Shown here: positions 1 to 5,695 of the stretch, in pieces
How positions within the stretch are numbered: the first letter of the stretch is position 1
Layout of the letters: each line of letters starts with the position of its first letter
Origin: Anaerolineales bacterium UBA877
GTDB lineage: Bacteria; Chloroflexota; Anaerolineae; Anaerolineales; Villigracilaceae
Reading direction: 5' to 3'
NCBI GenBank assembly: GCA_002294405.1
Contig: DBFP01000001.1
Location: forward strand, 22,188 to 29,281
DNA length: 7,094 bases
Notes under the pieces: generated by a model
Database searches by the model: none
Told to the model about the DNA's origin: nothing
What the model saw: only the letters and a program-made list of their open reading frames with translations
Translations under genes and position numbers: made by a program

Positions 1-280
1 ACCAGGTGCTGCCTGCTGCCACCAGCTTGATCTTGATCGTGCTCCCGGCGACCGGTGCCGTGTTAAGTGTGAAAGTGATCGAGTCGATCGTCCCCGGGTT
101 GGCACCATTCAAGTTGTAGTGAATGGCGCTGGCGGTGTAGCCGGTGATGGCTCCGCTGCCGTCACCCGCCTTGCTGGTAGGGACAGTATTGGCTGCCGCG
201 AAGGCATAGGTGGCGCTTGCCAGGATGAGAACCAGGGTAAAGATGGATATGAACCGAATTCTGCGATCGTGAATGAACAT
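1..280 (-). CDS. Small secreted protein, copy 1 (3' end cut by window edge)
   Basis: Partial gene: 93 codons from ATG (278-280) run off the left edge with no stop. An AGAAGGAGG-type ribosome site lies at 286-294, about five bases before the ATG, which fixes the start. The N-terminus has basic residues (H4, D5, R6, R7, R9), a hydrophobic core (about 10-22) and a likely signal peptidase I site near A26-F27-A28, so the protein is probably exported by Sec. The mature part is rich in Thr, Ser, Ala and Gly with alternating beta-type segments (TIDSITFTL, STIKIKLV). It matches the neighbouring gene at 342-716 without gaps, 71 of 93 residues identical, so the pair arose by tandem duplication. It lies 61 bp downstream of that gene and probably shares its mRNA. 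I do not recognise a named family. A small beta-sandwich surface protein is an inference. Confidence 0.85.
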   Translation of the reverse strand, partial: MFIHDRRIRFISIFTLVLILASATYAFAAANTVPTSKAGDGSGAITGYTASAIHYNLNGANPGTIDSITFTLNTAPVAGSTIKIKLVAAGSTW

Positions 281-341
281 GATAGCCTCCTTCTGAATGA
301 GGGGAAGAATAATTCCAGATCGAAATTTGATTCAGCCCGCT

Positions 342-716
342 TTACTGGGCAATGACAACCTGCAGCGTATCGGCAGTGCTGACGGGGGCGCCGGTCGTGT
401 TGCAGGTAACCGCTGTGGCTACATTTGTGCAGGTATACCAGGTGCTGCCGGCTCCCACGAGCTTAATCTTGATCGTGCTGCCACCGGCCGGTGCTGAGTC
501 GAGTGTGAAGGTGACCGCGTCGATGGTGGCGGGATTTGCCGCATTCAAGGCATAGTGGATGGCACTGACGGTATACCCGGTGATGCCTCCGCTTCCATCC
601 CCTGCCTTGCTGGTCGGGACGGTATTGGCAGCCGCGAAAGCATAGGTGGCGCTGGCCATTACCAGGACCAGGATGAAGATGGTCAGGTTGCGAATATTAC
701 GATTGCGAGTGAACAT
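342..716 (-). CDS. Small secreted protein, copy 2 (complete, 124 residues)
   Basis: The start is ATG at 714-716, preceded by AAGGAG (722-727) at a normal distance. An upstream in-frame ATG (768-770) would add 18 residues but has no ribosome site, would place the signal peptide internally, and has no counterpart in copy 1. Residues 1-28 form a Sec signal peptide: basic start (R4, R6, R9), hydrophobic core at 10-22, and a probable cut after A26-F27-A28. The mature chain of about 96 residues begins A-A-N-T-V-P-T-S-K, has beta-type segments (AVTFTLDSA, TIKIKLV, TLQVVIAQ) and two cysteines, C96 and C105, placed to form a disulfide outside the membrane. It has no lipobox, sortase signal or membrane anchor, so it is secreted or bound to the surface non-covalently. 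Function unknown; a pilin-like or matrix role is conceivable but nothing shows it. Confidence 0.88.
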   Translation of the reverse strand: MFTRNRNIRNLTIFILVLVMASATYAFAAANTVPTSKAGDGSGGITGYTVSAIHYALNAANPATIDAVTFTLDSAPAGGSTIKIKLVGAGSTWYTCTNVATAVTCNTTGAPVSTADTLQVVIAQ

Positions 717-758
717 AATATTACTCCTTGCTAAAAATAAATGAATTTGGTTATTCAG

Positions 759-787
759 ATTGTACGTCAACTCACGGTAATCATGAA
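759..787 (-). promoter_or_regulatory. Possible promoter of the secreted-protein pair
   Basis: On the minus strand a TACAAT -10-like hexamer (764-759) lies 43 bp upstream of the ATG of copy 2. The matching -35 position (787-782) reads TTCATG, only three of six consensus bases. A better-looking TTGACG (770-765) sits just beside the -10 hexamer but has no good -10 at the right distance. The assignment is therefore weak. Confidence 0.25.
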
Positions 788-820
788 TTACAGACCACTA
801 ACAAGCGCTTATCAAATTTG

Positions 821-840
821 TTTTTCCGTCGGAGGAAAAA
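821..840. repeat. Inverted repeat A, TTTTTCC-N6-GGAAAAA
   Basis: A perfect 7-bp inverted repeat with a 6-base spacer, about 105 bp upstream of the copy 2 start codon. A related imperfect palindrome occurs at 1050-1067. It is too far from any gene end and too AT-rich to be a convincing terminator. A protein-binding site is possible. Confidence 0.4.
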
Positions 841-866
841 AAACCTGGAAATTCACAAAAAAACCT
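837..866. repeat. Direct repeat AAAAAAACCT with 20-bp period
   Basis: AAAAAAACCT occurs at 837-846 and again at 857-866, about two helical turns apart. The A-tracts on the same helical face suggest intrinsically bent DNA upstream of the minus-strand genes. Chance is a real alternative in AT-rich DNA. Confidence 0.35.
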
Positions 867-1012
867 TCTTTTTCGGTGATTCTGGGAAATATCCTGACCG
901 CAGAGGCACTCTCGAATTTCTATTCCTTAATAAAATACTGTGGATATATATGAATCAATTCATCCAAGTTACCATGTTTGCATCATCGTCTATCCCGGTG
1001 TAATAATTTCTC

Positions 1013-1045
1013 TTTTTTTTTATGGATTGACCTATAATATCCATA
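1013..1045 (+). promoter_or_regulatory. Possible promoter of the transporter operon, within a dyad
   Basis: A perfect TATAAT (1033-1038) lies about 100 bp before the transporter start codon. There is no good -35 at 16-18 bp; that place is occupied by a nine-T run (1013-1021) that could act like an AT-rich UP-type element. The hexamer sits inside a 7-bp inverted repeat, TATGGAT (1021-1027) and ATCCATA (1039-1045), with an 11-base spacer. A protein bound there would cover the -10. The weak -35 would fit an activated or repressed promoter, but this is inference. Confidence 0.35.
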
Positions 1046-1049
1046 TCAG

Positions 1050-1067
1050 TTTTTTCCGCTGGAAGAA
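1050..1067. repeat. Inverted repeat B, related to repeat A
   Basis: TTTTTTCC-GCT-GGAAGAA is an imperfect palindrome about 90 bp upstream of the transporter ATG. Aligned with 821-837 it matches at 14 of 17 positions (TTTTTCCG-NN-GGA-R-GAA). It lies just downstream of the TATAAT at 1033-1038, so near the expected transcription start. Candidate operator only. Confidence 0.35.
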
Positions 1068-1139
1068 TTTCCCTCGGTCACATGGATCTTCTCCACGCGA
1101 GCCGTTCATGTTTATTCCTGGAATCCCTCTTGAGGTGAT

Positions 1140-4100
1140 ATGCCGGAATTTTCCTCCCACCCTCGTTTAACAATTAAGATAGGACCTGAACCTGGCAGGG
1201 TTTTCGAACTTAAGGAAAGCGACATCATCCTTGGACGAAAGCCACCAGCCAGTGTGGCACTTGATCATCCCCTGGTCTCCACAAAACATGCCAGGCTCAC
1301 CTGCGAAGGGGGCAAATGGTTCCTGGAAGACCTGGGCAGCAGGAACGGAACTTTCATTAACAAGATTCGCCTGAGGGGTCGGCGGGAGCTTTCCGACCGG
1401 GATGAGATCTCCCTGGGTCCCATCCTGCTGCTCATTTTTAATGTGGGGCAGGAATCGCTTCAGCCCGTCAGGGAATCATCTGCTGAACCGGAAAATTCCG
1501 CGCCTATCGAATCACCCGGGACCATCCTGGATATGACCGCCGCCCGGATCAACCCACGGGGGGACCAGCCGGTCATTCCCCCTGATCTGGTGGTGACCGT
1601 GGCAGGGGTCGAAACTCACACCTATCCGCTTGTAAAGGACCTCATCACCATCGGCAGGGCAGATGACAATGACATCATCATTCCTTCGATGATCGTCTCC
1701 AGGCATCATGCCACTCTTCACCTCACACGGAAGGGGTACGAGATCGAAGTGATTCCCGGGGCTTTGAATACGCTCACCTGCCAGGGTCGTCACCTGCTCA
1801 CGCGCATACTCCTGGCGCATGGAGATGTGCTGCGCATCGACAGCAGCATCCCTGGCAACATGGTCAGCATGACATATCTGGCACCGCTGCTTGCCGCAGC
1901 CAAGGTCCCCTTTAGCGTTCAATTTGGGGAAAAAGATCGCCTCACGTTTGGACGGGATGCCCGGAACGATGTAGTGCTCGAGATGCCCAACGTCTCGCGT
2001 TTCCATGCCCAGGTGACCCGGGTTGGCAGGCGTTACTATGTAACAGACCTGCACAGTACCAATGGAACCTTTGTCAATGACAAAGCTGTTGCTGGTGATG
2101 TCTGGCTTGAACCGCAGGACACCGTGCGCATCAGCCAGTTCCGCCTGGTCTTGGGCGAAGACAAGTTCACCCGCTACGATGAATCTACTGAGGGGGTGAA
2201 TGTTGAAGCACAGCACCTGGAAAAGTGGGTTAGAAAAGATCTGAACCTGCTGCAGGATATTTCGCTGTCCTTCCAGCCGCGGGAATTTGTAGTCATCGTG
2301 GGTCAGAGCGGTGGTGGCAAGTCCACCCTTCTGGATGCCATCGCCGGATATCGCCCGGCAACTCTTGGCAGGGTTCATGTCAATGGGATTGACATATACA
2401 GCAATTTTGATGCCATTCGCAATGAGATCGGTTACGTCCCCCAGCGGGACATCATCCACATGGAACTGACCGTTTACCAGGCGCTAGATTTTGCCGCCCA
2501 GCTGCGCATGCCGCGCGACACCCTGCCGGAGGAACGCCACAAGCGCATCATGGAGGTGCTCGAAGATCTTGATCTGACTCACCGCAAGGACCTGCAAATC
2601 AGCGGGTTGAGCGGCGGGCAGCAGAAACGGGTTTCCATCGGTGTGGAACTTCTCACGCGTCCCTCCTTGTTTTACCTGGACGAACCCACCTCCGGCCTGG
2701 ACCCGGGAACGGAGACCATATTTATGCACCTCATGCGCCGCCTGGCAGACCAGGGTCGTACGATAATCCTGGTCACCCATGCTACCAAGAATGTCATGCT
2801 GGCGGATAAGGTCGTATTCCTGGCACGCGGCGGGTATTTGGCTTGGTATGGTCCTCCGGATGCCGCCTTGGCTTATTTTGACCAGTACCGCAGCGAGAAC
2901 GACCGCCGCACCCGCGAGATGGAATTTGACGAGATCTATTCCATCCTCGACGATCCCAAAAAGGGGAAGGCATTCGATTGGGCTGAGCGCTTCAAGGCCG
3001 ACCCTGCCTATGCACGGTTCATCTCTGGACCGCTTCACGAAGACGGCAAGAAACCAGCCGCGGTAGTGTCAGGAAAAGGGAAGAAGAAAAGCCAGGGAAA
3101 GGGAGCCAGGCGCTCCTCCCTCCACCAATTCATGGTGCTCACCAGGCGCAACCTGACCATCCTGCGTCGTGATCGCTCGTCCATGATCCTCATGCTCGCA
3201 GCCCCTCCAGCAGTCGGAGCCCTGGATCTGCTGTTGGCTCCCGCAATGGGTAGAGCTCCCTTCAGCTTCAATAACGGGGATGCCCATAACGGGGCGATCA
3301 CCCTTTTCCTGCTGACCCTTTTTGCCCTGCTTGTAGGCGGGATGTCCCAGATGCGCGAGTTCGTCAAGGAATCTCACATTTATAAACGGGAACGGTTGGT
3401 AAACCTGCAAATATTTCCTTATGTTAGTTCCAAGGTCGGGGTTGCGTTGATGCTGGCTTTCTGGCATGCCCTGGCCTACACCGTGATTCACTATATTGCC
3501 TTTCGCATGCCGGGAAATTTTATTGATTTCCTGTCCGTTTATATCACCATGGTGTTCGCCGTTCTCACAGGAATGATGCTGGGCTTGCTGGCTTCTGCGG
3601 TGGCGCCCAACTCCGCGGCTGCCCCCCTGACAACGATCCTGTTCGTCATCCCGTTGATCGTTCTGAGCGGCGTGCTCGCCCCGGTCCCTTCTGCGATCAG
3701 CCAGGTAGCCTCCACCCGCTGGGCATTCCAAAGCATGCTTGGCATCACGGGAGCAGGTTCCGATATTGCTGCAGATGTATGCTGGCATCTTGATGAAGAT
3801 CTGCGTGACGCCATGACCCTTGAAGACAAGGTCTCCCAGGGTTGCCGCTGCATGGGGGTGCAAATGTTCAAAGAACGAACTTGCGGCTTCCCAGGGGTTG
3901 GGAAATTATTCACCCCCGAGATCATCCAGGTGGAACCGACGCAACCTGCCCCCCTGGCAGACCCTCCCTCTGAGCCGACCATCCCCCAAAGCCCCACCCC
4001 CCCTGATGACAATTTCGACCAAGTGAAAATGGCAATCTACCTGAATGCACTGGTCGCCTACCAAGACCAGGTCAAGACCATCCAGGATAATTACCGCAAC

Positions 4101-4382
4101 GAGATGGACCTCTACCAGGTGCAGGCGGAGGTCTATACCGACAAGATGACCCTTTACCAGGAGGATCTTGCCAGGTACAACATTGCCCGTGTTTCTGCAG
4201 TAAAGGGTGCCGAGGGGATGATCAGCAAGGTCAACGAAATGTTCGCCTGGGCCTGGGTTGATAAAAGCGATCCCAGTATTTATATTCCCTGGTTGTTGCG
4301 ATCCTGGTTGGCACAGATCGAGATATGCCTGGTCTACTTTCTGATCATCCTTTATATGATAAAAAGGAAAGATATTAACTGA
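1140..4382 (+). CDS. Triple-FHA ABCG-type ABC transporter (ATPase plus membrane fusion)
   Basis: Start ATG 1140 follows GAGGTGAT, an 8-base match to the 16S tail. Three FHA domains lead the 1080-residue chain: FHA1 about 8-102 (G32-R33, S47, H50, N69-G70-T71), FHA2 about 148-247 (G172-R173, S187-R188-x-H190, altered NGT loop) and FHA3 about 256-340 (G271-R272, S286-R287-x-H289, N308-G309-T310). FHA domains bind phosphothreonine. The ABC ATPase (about 355-585) is complete: Walker A 388-396, Q-loop Q435, signature LSGGQQKR 490-497, Walker B 510-516, D-loop to D521, H547. A Lys-rich linker (about 637-658) leads to five predicted membrane segments (about 680-700, 717-735, 766-788, 795-818, 826-848), a roughly 200-residue external loop, and a sixth at about 1052-1073. 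The domain order is that of ABCG half-transporters, so it should work as a dimer. It resembles mycobacterial Rv1747 (two FHA domains, kinase-controlled) but is longer. Substrate unknown; export is more likely than import for this class. Confidence 0.96.
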   Translation: MPEFSSHPRLTIKIGPEPGRVFELKESDIILGRKPPASVALDHPLVSTKHARLTCEGGKWFLEDLGSRNGTFINKIRLRGRRELSDRDEISLGPILLLIFNVGQESLQPVRESSAEPENSAPIESPGTILDMTAARINPRGDQPVIPPDLVVTVAGVETHTYPLVKDLITIGRADDNDIIIPSMIVSRHHATLHLTRKGYEIEVIPGALNTLTCQGRHLLTRILLAHGDVLRIDSSIPGNMVSMTYLAPLLAAAKVPFSVQFGEKDRLTFGRDARNDVVLEMPNVSRFHAQVTRVGRRYYVTDLHSTNGTFVNDKAVAGDVWLEPQDTVRISQFRLVLGEDKFTRYDESTEGVNVEAQHLEKWVRKDLNLLQDISLSFQPREFVVIVGQSGGGKSTLLDAIAGYRPATLGRVHVNGIDIYSNFDAIRNEIGYVPQRDIIHMELTVYQALDFAAQLRMPRDTLPEERHKRIMEVLEDLDLTHRKDLQISGLSGGQQKRVSIGVELLTRPSLFYLDEPTSGLDPGTETIFMHLMRRLADQGRTIILVTHATKNVMLADKVVFLARGGYLAWYGPPDAALAYFDQYRSENDRRTREMEFDEIYSILDDPKKGKAFDWAERFKADPAYARFISGPLHEDGKKPAAVVSGKGKKKSQGKGARRSSLHQFMVLTRRNLTILRRDRSSMILMLAAPPAVGALDLLLAPAMGRAPFSFNNGDAHNGAITLFLLTLFALLVGGMSQMREFVKESHIYKRERLVNLQIFPYVSSKVGVALMLAFWHALAYTVIHYIAFRMPGNFIDFLSVYITMVFAVLTGMMLGLLASAVAPNSAAAPLTTILFVIPLIVLSGVLAPVPSAISQVASTRWAFQSMLGITGAGSDIAADVCWHLDEDLRDAMTLEDKVSQGCRCMGVQMFKERTCGFPGVGKLFTPEIIQVEPTQPAPLADPPSEPTIPQSPTPPDDNFDQVKMAIYLNALVAYQDQVKTIQDNYRNEMDLYQVQAEVYTDKMTLYQEDLARYNIARVSAVKGAEGMISKVNEMFAWAWVDKSDPSIYIPWLLRSWLAQIEICLVYFLIILYMIKRKDIN

Positions 4383-4446
4383 GCACGCTTATATATTTCC
4401 TGGTTGGACAAATCACAGGTTTTCCCGCCCGCGCTAGGAGTATGCC

Positions 4447-5469
4447 GTGGAAAAACAAAAAAGGATTTCATTAGCCCGACTGGTGCTGACCTGCCTGCTG
4501 GTTTTGGGAGGCCCTTACGCTTGTGCCGGCAAACCCGATCCATTCGCCGGGACACTCACACCGATGAGCGCCTTGCTGCGGGAGACGGTCACTGCCCGGG
4601 CTGGGGGCAGCAGCGTGGAGGATACCCTTAAGACCGCCATCGTGGTCGCCACCCAACGCGGCGGTGAGATCCATGCCACTCAGACCGCCAATGCGGCTTT
4701 GAACGAACCCTCCCGGCTGGCAACTGCCACTGCCATCGCCCCGGTTGTGGCTGAACTGCCTCGTTACGGTCTTGATATTTCTAACGGTTATGTTGCCTGG
4801 CTGCATAAGCCGGTGACCATCGATCTGCAGGGATATATGACCAATGGGTACGCCAACGATTATCCCTTGATCCCGGCGGGGGATTTTGTTCTCGCTGCAG
4901 ACATCAGCATGGACAGCATCGGCAGCCTTTCGGGCTGTGGCTTCATGTTCCGCTCCAATGGTGATTCGAAGGAGCCCGACCAATACTCCGTACTCATCAC
5001 CCGGGCTGCCACGGGTTACCTGGCTTTCATGGCCACATTCAAGGGCAACATCGCTAACTTTAGTTATTATTTCCCGAGGAGCGTGGATAAATCGTTCAAC
5101 TGGTTTAATAACCAGCCCAACCGGCTGGCGGTGGTTGCCAGGGGAAATTTGATCGACATGTATACCAATGGGCACTTGATCGCCGAAGTGGATATCACCC
5201 AACCGCCCCCCATCGAAGTCCCCCGCATGCCGAGTATGGAACTTCCTCCGGGGGCAACCGATGAACAGAAGGCGGATTTCGAGAACCTATCCAACCAGTA
5301 TGATGAAACCATCGACACCATTAATGGTCAAATCGCACGGGCACGGGAAAATTACGCCTCCTCCCGAGCTATCTACACCGCCGGGTTGTTGGGTTTGATC
5401 GCCTTTAACCAATCTGGAAAGATGACCTGCAAGTATGAGAATGCCTGGTTGTTCATTTTGAACCCTTGA
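4447..5469 (+). CDS. Exported protein with concanavalin-like domain split by a coiled coil
   Basis: Start GTG 4447 has AGGAG (4436-4440) six bases upstream; the ATG at 4442 is in another frame that stops after 10 codons. The 340 residues begin with a Sec signal (K3, K5, R6, R11; hydrophobic core 12-22). Cleavage is likely after A25-C26-A27; the residues before C26 (P-Y-A) make a poor lipobox, so a lipoprotein is less likely. Residues about 40-105 are Ala/Thr-rich and helical. Residues about 110-250 look like a jelly-roll (LamG or DUF1080-like) sandwich, with the telltale R226-LAVVARGNLIDMYTNGHLIAEV strand pair. Residues 252-270 are Pro-rich and 271-310 a charged helix or coiled coil. Residues 312-338 (AGLLGLIAFNQSG, then C328 and NAWLFIL) look like the last strands of the same sandwich; C164 and C328 could join the halves. 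It lies 64 bp after the transporter, probably on the same mRNA. It may be an accessory or sugar-binding subunit; no catalytic residues are recognisable. Confidence 0.85.
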   Translation: MEKQKRISLARLVLTCLLVLGGPYACAGKPDPFAGTLTPMSALLRETVTARAGGSSVEDTLKTAIVVATQRGGEIHATQTANAALNEPSRLATATAIAPVVAELPRYGLDISNGYVAWLHKPVTIDLQGYMTNGYANDYPLIPAGDFVLAADISMDSIGSLSGCGFMFRSNGDSKEPDQYSVLITRAATGYLAFMATFKGNIANFSYYFPRSVDKSFNWFNNQPNRLAVVARGNLIDMYTNGHLIAEVDITQPPPIEVPRMPSMELPPGATDEQKADFENLSNQYDETIDTINGQIARARENYASSRAIYTAGLLGLIAFNQSGKMTCKYENAWLFILNP

Positions 5470-5520
5470 GGTGGTTGAGTAGTTCCTCAGCCCCCCAGCC
5501 AGGCATCCCTTTTTATTTTT
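5441..5520 (+). terminator. Probable branched terminator of the transporter operon
   Basis: Outer stem: ATGCCTGGTTG (5441-5451) pairs with CAGCCAGGCAT (5496-5506), 11 bp with one G-T pair. It encloses an inner hairpin, GGTTGAG (5473-5479) with CTCAGCC (5486-5492). Three C bases follow, then TTTTTATTTTT (5510-5520). The 5' arm lies inside the last codons of the exported-protein gene (stop at 5467-5469). The long enclosed region makes this less typical than a simple hairpin, so read-through or Rho dependence remains possible. Confidence 0.5.
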
Positions 5521-5577
5521 CTGTATTCCATCAAATATTCACTCACATCCGTAACGGTGGGAATAATCGCTTGCCTG

Positions 5578-5615
5578 AAAAAACTCATCACCAGACCCGG
5601 CGAATCGGGTCTGGT
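5578..5615 (-). terminator. Intrinsic terminator of the desaturase gene
   Basis: A perfect 10-bp stem, ACCAGACCCG (5590-5599) and CGGGTCTGGT (5606-5615), with a 6-base loop. Read on the minus strand it is followed after six bases by TTTTTT (5583-5578), and it lies 80 bp beyond the desaturase stop. On the plus strand no T-run follows, so it acts mainly for the minus-strand gene. Confidence 0.8.
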
Positions 5616-5695
5616 ACCGTTGGGGATTAAATTGAATTTCATCGAACGGGTCGAATAAAACTAGTCTATATCCCATCCTATGGTTCCCATATCCA

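Larger units (their letters stand above)
717..1139. other. Divergent AT-rich control region
   Basis: This 423-bp spacer separates the start of the secreted-protein pair (minus) from the start of the transporter operon (plus). It contains no credible gene: the open frames across it lack ribosome sites and the composition is AT-rich with long A and T runs. It holds two related inverted repeats (821-840, 1050-1067), a 10-bp direct repeat with A-tracts (837-866), a nine-T run (1013-1021), and a perfect TATAAT (1033-1038) inside another inverted repeat. Both divergent promoters must lie here if the genes are transcribed from nearby. Confidence 0.8.

Noticed and set aside
335..350. GCCC/GGGC stem at the copy 2 stop codon as a terminator
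   Set aside because: Only 4 bp with an 8-base loop and no T-run. It fits better with read-through into copy 1.
717..770. Longer start for the copy 2 secreted protein at ATG 768-770
   Set aside because: It would put 18 residues before the signal peptide, lacks a ribosome site and has no equivalent in copy 1. The ATG at 714-716 has a good AAGGAG.
728..1003. Plus-strand open frames in the divergent spacer
   Set aside because: No ribosome site, AT-rich with homopolymer-encoded Lys and Phe runs, and no recognisable domain.
1512..2459. Long minus-strand open frame (315 codons) opposite the FHA region
   Set aside because: It lies wholly within the clearly coding FHA-ABC gene. Its translation shows no domain or compositional sense, and it has no ribosome site.
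3069..3863. Minus-strand open frame (264 codons) opposite the membrane domain
   Set aside because: Its translation is rich in His, Gln and Arg, typical of the complement of hydrophobic coding DNA. The plus-strand frame carries the real membrane segments.
4513..4527. Lipoprotein lipobox at C26 of the exported protein
   Set aside because: The three residues before the Cys are P-Y-A, a poor fit to the L-[AS]-[GA]-C pattern. The A-C-A/G signal peptidase I site fits better, though lipidation is not excluded.
4471..5202. Minus-strand open frame (243 codons) opposite the exported-protein gene
   Set aside because: Shadow frame. The plus-strand gene has a ribosome site, a signal peptide and a recognisable fold.
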